Source: Oceanicaulis sp. (GTDB taxonomy: Bacteria > Pseudomonadota > Alphaproteobacteria > Caulobacterales > Maricaulaceae). From it: a DNA stretch of 64,000 nt. The DNA lies in the NCBI GenBank assembly GCA_040112665.1, contig CP157796.1, positions 1,738,813 to 1,802,812 of the forward strand. Direction: 5' to 3'. The notes below the pieces were generated by a model, which worked only from the letters and a program-made list of their open reading frames with translations, ran no database searches and was not told where the DNA came from. The translations under genes and the position numbers were made by a program. Shown one piece after another: positions 1-7,818 of the stretch (position 1 is its first letter; every line of letters starts with the position of its first letter).

Positions 1-8
1 GTCGGCGG

Positions 9-23
9 TTAACAACGGCCTAA
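9..23. promoter_or_regulatory. Near-consensus CtrA-type box
   Basis: TTAA (9-12), a 7-nt spacer, then CTAA (20-23) matches seven of the eight fixed bases of the alphaproteobacterial CtrA box TTAA-N7-TTAA. A further GTTAAC lies at 25-30. The site is 140 bp upstream of the DUF962 gene, so it could equally serve a gene to the left of the window. Function is inferred from the motif only. Confidence 0.3.
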
Positions 24-163
24 CGTTAACGGCCTTGTGCAAAAAAGTTTGCGGACCCTGAATCGCGCTCGCCGGCGCGCCGCCCGCCTGCGTGGCTGCT
101 TCGCGCGCAGACGCGGTGCGTGTTATGGTCTGCCTCAAGAAAACAACACCCCCGGAGGAGACG

Positions 164-520
164 ATGTCCGACCGCAAAGCGAGCTACGCCGAGTTCTGGC
201 CGTTCTATCTGCGTGAGCACGCAGAGCCGGGCACGCGCTATCTGCACTATGCAGGCACCGTGATCGGGTCGGGGCTGCTGATCTGGGCGCTCGCCACGCA
301 GACCTGGTGGGCGATCCTGCTCTGGCCGCTGGCCGGGTACGGCTTCGCCTGGGTCAGCCACGCCTTCGTTGAGAGGAACAAGCCGGCGACCTTCACCCAC
401 CCGCTCTGGTCGCTGATCAGCGATTACCGGATGACGTTCCTGGCCTTCACCGGCCGGCTCAAGCCCGAACTCGAGCGCGCCGGCGTGATCGGGCACCCTG
501 AGGCCGGCCCCGCCGAATAG
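164..520 (+). CDS. Mpo1-like / DUF962 membrane protein
   Basis: 118-residue inner-membrane protein of the DUF962/YGL010w family. The yeast member Mpo1 is an iron-dependent dioxygenase of fatty-acid alpha-oxidation; the bacterial role is not established. Residues about 27-68 contain two closely spaced hydrophobic helices. Conserved histidines that could bind metal are His19 (REH), His28 (LHYAGT), His66 (WVSHAF) and His79 (FTHPLWSLISDYRM). The start at 164 is chosen because GGAGGAG lies 4 nt upstream; a longer frame back to position 92 has no ribosome-binding site and no family similarity. The gene stands alone and is closed by a strong hairpin at 548-572. Family assignment is firm, reaction uncertain. 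Confidence 0.85.
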   Translation: MSDRKASYAEFWPFYLREHAEPGTRYLHYAGTVIGSGLLIWALATQTWWAILLWPLAGYGFAWVSHAFVERNKPATFTHPLWSLISDYRMTFLAFTGRLKPELERAGVIGHPEAGPAE

Positions 521-547
521 GCGCCGCGCCGGAGCTGAAAAGGAAAA

Positions 548-577
548 CGGCCGGAGCGGGGAGCTCCGGCCGTTTCG
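548..577 (+). terminator. Rho-independent terminator
   Basis: Perfect 10-bp stem CGGCCGGAGC (548-557) / GCTCCGGCCG (563-572) with a 5-nt loop, followed by TTTCGT on the plus strand and preceded by AAAA. It ends the DUF962 transcript. The A-run on the left may also stop transcription of the tRNA-Cys gene arriving on the minus strand. Confidence 0.8.
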
Positions 578-594
578 TATCCGGCGAACCGTTC

Positions 595-668
595 TGGAGG
601 CGCCACCCGGAATCGAACCGGGGTACAAGGATTTGCAGTCCTCTGCGTCACCACTCCGCCATGGCGCC
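595..668 (-). tRNA. tRNA-Cys (GCA)
   Basis: Minus-strand cloverleaf. The acceptor stem GGCGCCA (668-662) pairs with TGGCGCC (605-599), the discriminator base is U, and CCA is genomically encoded (597-595). The anticodon loop CTGCAAA gives anticodon GCA. The T-arm reads GGTTCGAATCC. All parts needed for a functional tRNA-Cys are present. Confidence 0.97.
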
Positions 669-838
669 AGCCGGAACGGGCGACGATGCTTACCCAAACA
701 CGGCCGCGCCCGCAACACGGATCGGCCGTGCAAGCTCAGCGCCGCGGCGTACGCGCCGCGCGGCGGCCTTGCCCGATGGAAACCGGCGGGTCTATAGACG
801 GCCCCGACCTTTCCATCCACGAGGACACGCGCCGCGCC

Positions 839-1495
839 ATGTACGATTACGCGAAGGCCCGCCTGGCGATGGTCAACAGCCAGATCCGCCCCTCCGACGT
901 CACCGATCACCGCATCCAGGATGCGATGGGCGAGACGTCCCGCGAGCTGTTCGTGCCGAAAAGCCAGATCGCGAAGGCGTACGCCGACGCCGAGGTGCTG
1001 GTGGGTGAGAACCGCACCATGCTGCGCCCGCGCGAGTTCGCAAAGCTCGTCCAGGCCGCCAAGATCGGCCCCAAGGACGTGGTGCTCGACATCGCCTGCG
1101 GCCGCGGCTACTCGACCGCGATCCTGGCCCGGCTCGCCGAAACGGTGATCGGGCTCGAAACCGCCGACAGCGGTCTCGCGGCGAAAGCCTCCGACCGGCT
1201 GTCGAAAGTGGGCGCGGACAACGCCGTGGTGATCGAGGGCGATCTGGCCGAAGGCGTGCCCGGGCAGGGCCCGTTCGACGTGATCATCGTGCAAGGCGCG
1301 GTGGCCGAACCCAGCCCGGCCTGGATCGAGCAGCTCGCCGAAGGCGGCCGGCTCGCGGTCATCGAACGCGACGGCGTCGTGGGCCGCGCGATGATCTACA
1401 CCAAAGCCAGAGGCGTGACCGGCGAACGCGCGGTCTTCGACGCCGCGCCGCCTTATCTGCCCGGCTTCGAGCCGGTGAGCAGCTTCGAGTTCTAG
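839..1495 (+). CDS. Protein-L-isoaspartate O-methyltransferase family protein
   Basis: 218-residue class I SAM-dependent methyltransferase of the PCMT family, which methylates isoaspartyl residues in damaged proteins. Visible features are an N-terminal VNSQIRPSDVTDHRIQDAM segment typical of the alphaproteobacterial branch, ELFVP, and SAM motif I at 82-92 (VLDIACGRGYS). Motif I has ACGRGY where classical Pcm enzymes have GTGSGY, so activity may have diverged. The start at 839 is chosen because similarity begins there; upstream sequence in frame overlaps the tRNA-Cys promoter region. It sits directly before tolC and popZ, a gene order common in alphaproteobacteria. The family is sure, the exact substrate is not. 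Confidence 0.8.
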   Translation: MYDYAKARLAMVNSQIRPSDVTDHRIQDAMGETSRELFVPKSQIAKAYADAEVLVGENRTMLRPREFAKLVQAAKIGPKDVVLDIACGRGYSTAILARLAETVIGLETADSGLAAKASDRLSKVGADNAVVIEGDLAEGVPGQGPFDVIIVQGAVAEPSPAWIEQLAEGGRLAVIERDGVVGRAMIYTKARGVTGERAVFDAAPPYLPGFEPVSSFEF

Positions 1496-1533
1496 GTCTG
1501 CGCAGGAAGTCCGCTGCGCATTAATTCTCCGAA

Positions 1534-1552
1534 AAGTGAACGCTGTTCACTT
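1534..1552. promoter_or_regulatory. Perfect inverted-repeat operator upstream of tolC
   Basis: AAGTGAAC-GCT-GTTCACTT is a perfect 8+3+8 palindrome, 83 bp before the tolC start codon. A possible -10 hexamer TATCAT (1576-1581, five of six to consensus) lies downstream, so a bound dimer would cover the -35 side. The geometry suits a TetR-family repressor, a common regulator of TolC-type efflux genes. No regulator gene is adjacent, so the binding protein is unknown. Confidence 0.55.
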
Positions 1553-1634
1553 CCCTTTTCACCTGTGGGCATGCATATCATGCACGGCGCGCAGGGAAGA
1601 TGCGCGTCAAGGCCGGCGAAGGGGCGAGTTCATC

Positions 1635-2981
1635 ATGCGACATTTCCGGCTCGGGGCCGCCGCAGCGGCGCTGCTCACCACGCTTCTCGGCGCAGCAAAC
1701 GCCCAAACGCTCGAAGAGACGCTCAGCGCGGCCTACGCCTCCAACCCGGTGCTCGCCGCACAGCGGGCGCGGCTCGAGCAGACCGAGGAAGGATACTTCC
1801 AGGCGCGCGCCGGCCGACTGCCGCAGCTGTCGGCAGACGCCGGCGTTTCTGAAAGCGAGACCTGGGGCGGCGGACCGTTCGGCCAGCCGGGAGGGGGCCA
1901 GGCCAGCTACGGCGTGACGCTCAGCCAGTCGCTTTATCGCGGCGGACGGATCTCCGGTCAGATCGACGCCGCCCTGGCGCGGATCGAGGCGGGCCAGGAG
2001 CAGCTGCGCAGCGTCGAGCAGGACATCCTGATCGCCGCGGTCGCCGCCCATTCCGACGTCGTGCGCGACCAGCAGATCCTCGCCATCCGCTCCAACAACG
2101 TCGAAGTCCTCGCCCAGCAGCTGCGGGCCGCGCAGGACCGGTTCGAGGTCGGCGAGATCACCCGCACCGACGTCGCCCAGGCCGAGGCCCGGCTGTCGGG
2201 CGCCAGGGCCCAGCTCTCCGCCGCGCAGGCCGCGCTCGCCGCCTCGCGCGCCGCCTATCAGCGGGTCACCGGTATCGAGCCGGTCGAGCCGGCCGATCCG
2301 GACGGCGCGCCTTTCGTTCCCGAAAGCTACGCCGACGCGCTGGACGTGGCGCTCGGCAACAATCCTGATCTGCTCGCCGCCCAGTTCGCCGAGATCGCGG
2401 CTGAAGAGGGTGTTCAGATCGCGCGCGGAGCGCTTCTGCCGGAAGTTTCGGTCAGCGCGAGCGCGTCGGAGAACCGCGAATCCGATTTCACCGGCCAGGC
2501 GCGCGGGTCTGCGACGGTCCGCGCTCAGGTGAGCGTGCCGATCTTCACCGGCGGGCTGAACCGCTCGCGCGTGCGCGAAGCGCGCGCCGTCGCCGACGAG
2601 GCGCGTCTTCAGGGCGTGTCGGCGCGCCGCCAGGTGATCGAGGGCGTCTCGAACGCCTGGAACACCTATCTGGCCGCGCTCGCGGTCATCGAATCGAGCC
2701 GTGAAGCCGTGCGCGCGAACGAGATCGCGTTCGACGGGGTCGAGCAGGAGGCGTTCGTGGGCCTGCGGACCACGCTGGACGTGCTCAACGCCGAACAGGA
2801 ACTCTTGAACTCGCGGCTGGAACTGGTGCGCGCCGAACGCGATCTGACAGTGGCGAGCTATGCGCTGATGCAGGCTATGGGCCTTCTTCACACCGGCCGG
2901 CTGGCACTGCCGGTTGAGGAATACGACTCCGGCTTCGAACGCGCCGGGCTTTTCAACTTCGACTTAACGCCCTGGGACTAA
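1635..2981 (+). CDS. tolC: TolC family outer membrane efflux protein
   Basis: 448-residue outer-membrane channel that would form a trimeric exit duct for type I secretion and RND/ABC efflux pumps. Residues 1-23 form a signal peptide (basic start, AAAAALLTTLL core, ANA before the cut). The mature protein shows the duplicated OEP architecture: a first half around 30-215 and a second around 245-425, each with long Ala/Gln/Arg/Glu-rich helices. AVAAHSDVVRDQQIL and TTLDVLNAEQELL are typical repeat signatures. The ATG at 1635 is preferred over an upstream in-frame start because the signal peptide begins there. No pump partner is adjacent, consistent with a shared housekeeping TolC. A perfect palindrome at 1534-1552 suggests repression. 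Confidence 0.92.
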   Translation: MRHFRLGAAAAALLTTLLGAANAQTLEETLSAAYASNPVLAAQRARLEQTEEGYFQARAGRLPQLSADAGVSESETWGGGPFGQPGGGQASYGVTLSQSLYRGGRISGQIDAALARIEAGQEQLRSVEQDILIAAVAAHSDVVRDQQILAIRSNNVEVLAQQLRAAQDRFEVGEITRTDVAQAEARLSGARAQLSAAQAALAASRAAYQRVTGIEPVEPADPDGAPFVPESYADALDVALGNNPDLLAAQFAEIAAEEGVQIARGALLPEVSVSASASENRESDFTGQARGSATVRAQVSVPIFTGGLNRSRVREARAVADEARLQGVSARRQVIEGVSNAWNTYLAALAVIESSREAVRANEIAFDGVEQEAFVGLRTTLDVLNAEQELLNSRLELVRAERDLTVASYALMQAMGLLHTGRLALPVEEYDSGFERAGLFNFDLTPWD

Positions 2982-3030
2982 GGCTGAGATAAACGGCGCC
3001 CGCGCGCTGGACAGGACTCGCTGCGCGCGC

Positions 3031-3045
3031 CTAACCTTGCGCTAA
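3031..3045. promoter_or_regulatory. CtrA-like box before popZ
   Basis: CTAA-N7-CTAA (3031-3034 and 3042-3045) matches the spacing and six of eight fixed bases of the CtrA box. It lies 33 nt upstream of the popZ start codon. Cell-cycle control of a polarity protein would make sense, but the match is weak. Confidence 0.25.
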
Positions 3046-3077
3046 GCCGTTTCCCCTCGACGGATGAAGGATCTTCC

Positions 3078-3683
3078 ATGGCCCAGGAAAACGCCGAACA
3101 GGAACCGACGATGGAGGAAATTCTCGCCTCCATCCGGCGCATCATCAACGAAGACGACGAGCAAAAGCCGGCCGAGGCCGCGGCGCCTGAACCTGCTCCG
3201 GAGCCCGAACCTGAGCCTGAGCCGGAGCCTGAAGCTGCGGCGGAGCCTGAACCCGAGCCCGAACCCGTCTTTGACGCCGAACTCGAAGGCGAACCCGACG
3301 ACGTTCTGGAATTGACCGAGCGCGTCGAGGAAGAGCCCGAGCCTGAAGCCGCCGATGAGCCGATCCCGGCGGCCGACGATCTGATGATCGTCGATCGCGA
3401 GGACGAGCCGGCGTTCGAGCCCGAACCCGAGCCTGCGGCGACCGCGCCGGAAGAGGACGAGGACGGCCTGGTCGATGCTGCGCCCGCCAGCGCTGCGGCC
3501 GGGATGTTCGCCGCGCTGTCGGAGAACCTGCGCGTTTCTTCCGATCAGGGCCAGACGCTTGAAGGCATCGTGCGCGAACTGCTTCGCCCGATGCTCAAGC
3601 AATGGCTGGATGAAAACCTGCCCGGGATCGTCGAAGAGAAGGTCCAGGCCGAGATCGAACGCATCGCCCGCCGCCGCCGCTAG
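3078..3683 (+). CDS. popZ: Cell pole-organizing protein PopZ (DUF2497)
   Basis: 201-residue polar scaffold. In Caulobacter PopZ condenses at the poles, tethers the ParB-parS centromere and recruits cell-cycle factors. The three-part layout is clear: an N-terminal partner-binding helix (MEEILASIRRIINEDDEQ, 12-29); a disordered acidic, proline-rich linker (about 30-137) with repeated EPEPEP tracts; and a C-terminal oligomerization region (about 142-201) with LEGIVRELLRPMLKQWLDE and a basic RRRR end. GAAGGA lies upstream of the ATG. It follows tolC; in many relatives valS comes next but here a DUF3137 gene does. A hairpin terminator follows at 3711-3735. This is a strong marker of an alphaproteobacterium with Caulobacter-like polarity. 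Confidence 0.9.
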   Translation: MAQENAEQEPTMEEILASIRRIINEDDEQKPAEAAAPEPAPEPEPEPEPEPEAAAEPEPEPEPVFDAELEGEPDDVLELTERVEEEPEPEAADEPIPAADDLMIVDREDEPAFEPEPEPAATAPEEDEDGLVDAAPASAAAGMFAALSENLRVSSDQGQTLEGIVRELLRPMLKQWLDENLPGIVEEKVQAEIERIARRRR

Positions 3684-3710
3684 GCGCGTGTCCGGCGTCG
3701 TTATCTGATG

Positions 3711-3740
3711 CGGGCGCCGGGCCGACCGGCGCCCGTTTTC
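3711..3740 (+). terminator. Rho-independent terminator after popZ
   Basis: Perfect 10-bp stem CGGGCGCCGG (3711-3720) / CCGGCGCCCG (3726-3735), loop GCCGA, followed by TTTT. It separates popZ from the DUF3137 gene starting 18 nt further on. Confidence 0.75.
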
Positions 3741-3757
3741 ATGTCCGGGGAGAGGGC

Positions 3758-4735
3758 ATGCGCACGCTCGACACCGCCTGGGAAGACATCCGCCCCTGGC
3801 TCGAAGGCCTCGAAGACCGGCGCAAGGCCGGGGTGAAACGCTTCTGGCGTGCGGTCCCGCTGGCGATCCTGGCCGGCGCCGGAGCCGGCGTGCTCGCGGC
3901 GATCTGGAACGCGCCCGATCCGGTCGCGGTGATCGGCGGGGTGCTGCTCGCAGCCCTCGTCATGGGCTGGGGCTGGGCGCCGCTGGGCGAACTCAGAACC
4001 GAGCTGAAGGCCGGGCTCAACACCCGCGTCGCGGAAGCCTTCGGTCTTCGCTACGCCGCAGAACCGCCGCGCCCCGCCGGATGCCGCGAGCTTCAGGCGT
4101 TCGGCCTTCTTCCCGGCGCGGACCGCACCAGTTTCGAGGATCATTTCGCCGGCGAAACTCATGGCGCGGATTTCGAAGTCTACGAAGCCCATCTCGAACA
4201 ACGCCGGCGCACCAAGAAGCGGACCTATTACGTTACGGTCTTCCGCGGCGTGATCGTTCGCGTCAGCTTTCCGCGCACGATCGAGGGCGTGATCCTGGTC
4301 GCCCGCGACATGGGCGTTTTCAACGCCTTCGAGGGCTGGGGCGCGCGCACCTTCGGACGGGCGGGGCGCAAGCTCGACCGGGTGGGTCTGGTCGACCCGA
4401 AGTTCGAGAAACTCTTCGAGGTCTACGGCACCGATCAGGTGATGGCGCGCTACATCCTGACCCCGAGCTTCATGGAGCGGCTTCTCAGGCTTGAAGCGCT
4501 GCTGGAGGGTTCGAACGTGCGCTGCGTGTTCGACGAGACGCTGGCTGAAGGCGCGGGCCGCGGCGAGCTTCTGATCGCGGCGGAGACCGGTGACAAGTTC
4601 GAGCCCGGCTCGGTCTTCAGCCCGCTCGCCGAGAAGGAGCGCGTGCGTGCGCTTTACGAAGAGATCGCGCTGATCGAGCAGATCGTCTCCACGCTCGTCG
4701 AGCCCGCGCGCCTTGAAGACGGCACGGCGTCCTGA
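3758..4735 (+). CDS. DUF3137 domain-containing membrane protein
   Basis: 325-residue protein with two hydrophobic helices near the N terminus (about 32-50 and 56-76), then a large soluble domain assigned to DUF3137. Recognisable parts are the segment AFGLRYAAEPPRPAGCREL after the membrane region, YEAHLEQRRRTKKRTYYVTVFRGVIVRVSFPR in two strands, and a C-terminal part on FEVYGTDQVMARYILTPSFMERL. Family proteins often lie near LemA but no lemA is present here. Function is unknown. The ATG at 3758 follows GGGGAGAGG. It is transcribed separately from popZ because a terminator intervenes. Confidence 0.75.
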   Translation: MRTLDTAWEDIRPWLEGLEDRRKAGVKRFWRAVPLAILAGAGAGVLAAIWNAPDPVAVIGGVLLAALVMGWGWAPLGELRTELKAGLNTRVAEAFGLRYAAEPPRPAGCRELQAFGLLPGADRTSFEDHFAGETHGADFEVYEAHLEQRRRTKKRTYYVTVFRGVIVRVSFPRTIEGVILVARDMGVFNAFEGWGARTFGRAGRKLDRVGLVDPKFEKLFEVYGTDQVMARYILTPSFMERLLRLEALLEGSNVRCVFDETLAEGAGRGELLIAAETGDKFEPGSVFSPLAEKERVRALYEEIALIEQIVSTLVEPARLEDGTAS

Positions 4736-4790
4736 AGACGGCCTGACCGCAGCGGTTCACCGCTTCGGCGCGGCCTGCTAGCGTAGGGTC

Positions 4791-4988
4791 ATGGCGCGGA
4801 TCGTGATCAATCGGGACGACGGATGCGTGGGCGGCGGCGGCTGCCTCGGCGTGGTGATGCTCGCAGGCTGGATCACCGCGGTGGTCCGCGACGCGATGAT
4901 GCTGAAATGGCTGTGGCTGATCTTCGATCTCGTGCTCGCCCCGCTCGGCGCGATCCGCGGGATCCTGATGTGGTTCGGGCTGGCCTGA
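4791..4988 (+). CDS. Small hydrophobic protein, unknown
   Basis: 65-residue predicted membrane protein. It has a short polar start (MARIVINRDDG), a glycine- and cysteine-rich turn (CVGGGGCLG), and then two hydrophobic stretches (about 19-31 and 39-63) rich in Leu, Trp and Ile. No family is recognised. Support is modest: the frame is open between two annotated genes, codon use resembles its neighbours, and the DUF3137 gene ends 55 nt earlier on the same strand. It converges on the patatin gene with 4 nt between stop codons. Confidence 0.5.
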   Translation: MARIVINRDDGCVGGGGCLGVVMLAGWITAVVRDAMMLKWLWLIFDLVLAPLGAIRGILMWFGLA

Positions 4989-4992
4989 GCGG

Positions 4993-5988
4993 TCAGCCGT
5001 CCAGAAATTCTGCTTTCAGATCGACCGTGGAGCGTTCGCCCACCACGTCGGCGTGCGCGTCGAGCCAGGCGAGCGCGGCCTGCCTTCCACGGTCTCTGAG
5101 CGCCGTCAGGAACGGCCAGCCCGTCTCATACTTGGTGCTCGCCGGATAGTCCGCGAGCGCGTCGTCGGCCCTTATCGCGTGCACAAGAATGTCTCTCAGC
5201 CGGGCTTTCTGCGCATCGCCGAGATGGCCCTCGCCGATCAGCCGTTTGACGAAGGCGATCGCGCGCAGCTCGGCCAGGAGGCTGGCGTTGAAGGTGATCT
5301 CGTTGGCCCGGTCGATGATGTCTGCAGCCGATTTCGGCGTGCCTTCGCGGCGCATCGGGTTGATGTGCACGACCAGAAGATCGCGCGGCGTGTCCGCATA
5401 GAAGAGCGGCCAGAGCGCCGGATTGCCGGTGAATCCGCCGTCCCAGTAAGGCTCGCCGTCTATCTCGACGGCCTGGTGGATGAACGGAAGCACCGCGCTG
5501 GCTCTGACCGCGTCCAGGGTCACCTCTTCGCCGGTGAACACGCGCGCCCGGCCGGTCGTCACGCTGGTCGCGCAGATGAACAGGCGTGTCTCCTCGCAGG
5601 CCCGGACCGCGTCGAAATCGATCTGCTCTGCGAGAATGTCGCGCAGGGGATCGTAGCCGAACGGATTGAGGTCGTAGGGGCTCGTCAGCCGCGCGAACGC
5701 GTCCAGCATCGGAAAGAACCGGCCGAGCCCGGCGGGCTTCAGCGGCCCGCCCGCCCGGCTGACCGCACGCCAGAACCGCTCCAGCGCTTCGCGCGCGCCG
5801 TCGCTGCCGCCCTGGACCCGGCCCATGGCGAAGGCGCAGGCGTTCATCGCGCCGGCGCTGGTCGCCGTGATCGCTCGGGGATCGAGCCGTCCGTCTTCAA
5901 GGATCGCGTCGAGCACGCCCCAGGTGAACGCGCCGTGCGCGCCGCCGCCCTGCAGAGCGAGCGAGACCGGTTTCGGCGCGCCGGCCAT
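4993..5988 (-). CDS. Patatin-like phospholipase family protein
   Basis: 331-residue serine acyl hydrolase of the patatin fold. The oxyanion loop GGGAHG (14-19), the nucleophile Ser44 in ATSAG and the catalytic Asp183 in DGGFTGNP make a complete Ser-Asp dyad. The nucleophile elbow is A-T-S-A-G rather than the usual G-x-S-x-G, so its first glycine is replaced. A C-terminal region (about 205-331) is helical and matches long bacterial patatins. It lies 4 nt downstream of the 3-hydroxybutyrate dehydrogenase gene on the same strand, so the two are almost surely co-transcribed. A role in releasing lipid or polyhydroxyalkanoate-derived acyl chains is an inference from that pairing. Confidence 0.85.
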   Translation of the reverse strand: MAGAPKPVSLALQGGGAHGAFTWGVLDAILEDGRLDPRAITATSAGAMNACAFAMGRVQGGSDGAREALERFWRAVSRAGGPLKPAGLGRFFPMLDAFARLTSPYDLNPFGYDPLRDILAEQIDFDAVRACEETRLFICATSVTTGRARVFTGEEVTLDAVRASAVLPFIHQAVEIDGEPYWDGGFTGNPALWPLFYADTPRDLLVVHINPMRREGTPKSAADIIDRANEITFNASLLAELRAIAFVKRLIGEGHLGDAQKARLRDILVHAIRADDALADYPASTKYETGWPFLTALRDRGRQAALAWLDAHADVVGERSTVDLKAEFLDG

Positions 5989-5992
5989 CGGC

Positions 5993-6793
5993 CTAGTTCG
6001 CCGTCCAGCCGCCGTCCACGGTGATGGCCTGGCCGTTCATGTTCGCGCCGTCTTCGCTCACGAGATAGAGCAGCGCGCCGACAAGCTGGTCGTAAGTGAC
6101 GAAGCGTTTGGTGGGCTGGGCGGCGAGCATGACGTTTTCGACCACCTCCTGCTCGGTGATCCCGCGCGCTTTCGCGGTGTCGGCGATCTGGTTCTGAACG
6201 AGCGGGGTCTGCACATAGCCCGGATTGAGGCAGTTCACCGTGATCCCGTCGCGCGCGGTCTCCAGCGCCACGGATTTGGTGAAGCCCATCACCCCGTGCT
6301 TGGCGGCGACATAGGCGGACTTGTAGGGGCTCGCGACGAGCCCGTGGACCGAGGCGACGTTGACGATCCGGCCCCGGCCGGCGGCGCGCATGATCGGCAC
6401 GGCGGCCTTGGTGGCGTGAAACACGCTTGAAAGATTGATCGCGAGGATCGCATCCCACTTGCCTTCGGGAAACTCGTCGACCGGGGCGACATGCTGGATG
6501 CCCGCATTGTTCACGAGGATGTCCAGCCGGCCGAGCTCGCCTTCGGCGAAGCGCACGAGATCGGCGATCTCCTCGGGCTTCAGCATGTTCGCGGGGTGAT
6601 AAAGCGCGGTCACGCCGTGCTCTTCGGCGATGCGGGCGCGCAGCGCCTCGATCTCATCGGGATCGCCCAGCCCGTTCAGCACTACGTTCGAACCGTTCCG
6701 CGCCAGACCCTCGGCAAGCGCCGCGCCGATCCCGGACGTGGAGCCGGTGACGACGGCCGTCTGGCCGGTGAGATCGACGCGGACCGAACCCAT
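5993..6793 (-). CDS. bdhA: 3-hydroxybutyrate dehydrogenase
   Basis: 266-residue short-chain dehydrogenase that interconverts 3-hydroxybutyrate and acetoacetate with NAD. The cofactor motif is TGSTSGIG (16-23). The catalytic residues are Asn120, Ser148, Tyr161 and Lys165 (SPYKSAYVAAKHGVMG). BDH-specific stretches include NNAGIQHVAPVDEFP, VHGLVASPYKSAYVAAKHG and a C terminus ending AITVDGGWTAN. It is the first gene of a two-gene unit with the patatin-like hydrolase. Together they suggest use of poly-3-hydroxybutyrate or ketone-type carbon, though no PHB synthase is present in the window. Confidence 0.93.
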   Translation of the reverse strand: MGSVRVDLTGQTAVVTGSTSGIGAALAEGLARNGSNVVLNGLGDPDEIEALRARIAEEHGVTALYHPANMLKPEEIADLVRFAEGELGRLDILVNNAGIQHVAPVDEFPEGKWDAILAINLSSVFHATKAAVPIMRAAGRGRIVNVASVHGLVASPYKSAYVAAKHGVMGFTKSVALETARDGITVNCLNPGYVQTPLVQNQIADTAKARGITEQEVVENVMLAAQPTKRFVTYDQLVGALLYLVSEDGANMNGQAITVDGGWTAN

Positions 6794-6886
6794 GTGCTGC
6801 TCCGGAATATCGAGAAATTGCTGCGGTGCAGAAACACCGATGCGCGCCGGGGCGTCAAGCCCCGCGGGCCGTGACTGGAACCGGCC

Positions 6887-7708
6887 TCAGGCCTTGAGAT
6901 AGGGCGGCCGGTCGAGGCCGGCGGGGGACTTGGTGAAGATCTCCACCCCGTCCTCGGTGACGCCCACCGAATGCTCGAACTGCGCCGAAAGCGACTTGTC
7001 GCGGGTCACCGCGGTCCAGCCGTCCGACAGCACTTTCACGTTCGGCTTTCCGGCGTTCAGCATCGGCTCGACGGTGAAGAACATGCCCGGCTCGAGCACG
7101 GCGGTCTTAAGACCCGGCTCGTCGAAATGCAGAACGTTCGGCGCGTCGTGGAAGAGCCGCCCCAGGCCGTGGCCGCAGAAATCGCGCACCACCGAGAAAC
7201 GCTGGCTTTCGGCGTAGTCCTGGATCGCCCGGCCGATATCGCCGAACGTGTTTCCCGGCTTGATCTGGTCGATCCCGCGCATCATCGCTTCATAGGTCAC
7301 CTCGACCAGCCGCTCGGCCTTGCGGCGCGGCTCGCCGACCATGAACATCCGGCTCGTGTCGCCGTGCCAGCCGTCCTTGATGCAGGTGACGTCGATATTG
7401 ACGATGTCGCCGTCTTTCAGCGGCTTGTCGTTGGGGATGCCGTGACAGACCACATGGTTGATCGAGGTGCAGCTCGACTTGGTGTAGCCGCGATAGAACA
7501 GGGTCGCGGGCACCGCGCCGTGCGCCAGGAAATGCTCGCGCACACGATCGTCAATCGCCTGGGTCGTGACGCCCGGCTCGACGAAATCAACCAGCATGTC
7601 CAGCGCAGAGGCCGAGATGCGGCCCGCCGCGCGCATGCCCTCGAAGCCCTCGGGCCCGTGGCGCTTGATCTGGCCGTCGCGCACCGGCGCGGTCTCGGTC
7701 TCGGTCAC
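6887..7708 (-). CDS. map: Methionine aminopeptidase, type I
   Basis: 273-residue cytosolic metalloenzyme that removes the initiator methionine. All five metal ligands are in place: Asp106 (NIDVT), Asp117 (HGDTSRMF), His180 (CGHGLGRLFH), Glu214 (FTVEPM) and Glu245 (QFEHSVGVTEDG). His89 (VVCHGIP) is the substrate-binding histidine. The start is a GTG at 7708; a GGAG sits a few bases upstream, and an ATG just upstream runs immediately into a stop in its own frame. It stands between the bdhA pair and the M28 peptidase, all on the minus strand, with a terminator separating it from the peptidase. Confidence 0.95.
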   Translation of the reverse strand: MTETETAPVRDGQIKRHGPEGFEGMRAAGRISASALDMLVDFVEPGVTTQAIDDRVREHFLAHGAVPATLFYRGYTKSSCTSINHVVCHGIPNDKPLKDGDIVNIDVTCIKDGWHGDTSRMFMVGEPRRKAERLVEVTYEAMMRGIDQIKPGNTFGDIGRAIQDYAESQRFSVVRDFCGHGLGRLFHDAPNVLHFDEPGLKTAVLEPGMFFTVEPMLNAGKPNVKVLSDGWTAVTRDKSLSAQFEHSVGVTEDGVEIFTKSPAGLDRPPYLKA

Positions 7709-7755
7709 GTCATGCTCCGTTCGTCAGTGCGGGCCTTCTTATCACGCGCCCGCCC

Positions 7756-7796
7756 AAATGAAACGCCCCGGCGCGGCGATGGAGCCGGCCGGGGCG
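7756..7796 (-). terminator. Rho-independent terminator after the M28 peptidase gene
   Basis: Hairpin with outer arms CGCCCCGG (7764-7771) and CCGGGGCG (7789-7796) and a GC-rich interior. On the minus strand it is followed by TTTCATTT. It ends the M28 peptidase transcript before map. Confidence 0.65.
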
Positions 7797-7818
7797 CAAG
7801 ATCAGCGGCTGACCGGCC

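Noticed and set aside
26..1294. Long minus-strand open frame over the DUF962, tRNA-Cys and methyltransferase genes
   Set aside because: It runs antisense through an intact tRNA and two genes with family matches; it is a high-GC shadow frame.
1578..2891. 437-residue minus-strand frame over tolC
   Set aside because: Arg/Gly/Asp-rich shadow with no family features; TolC on the plus strand is complete.
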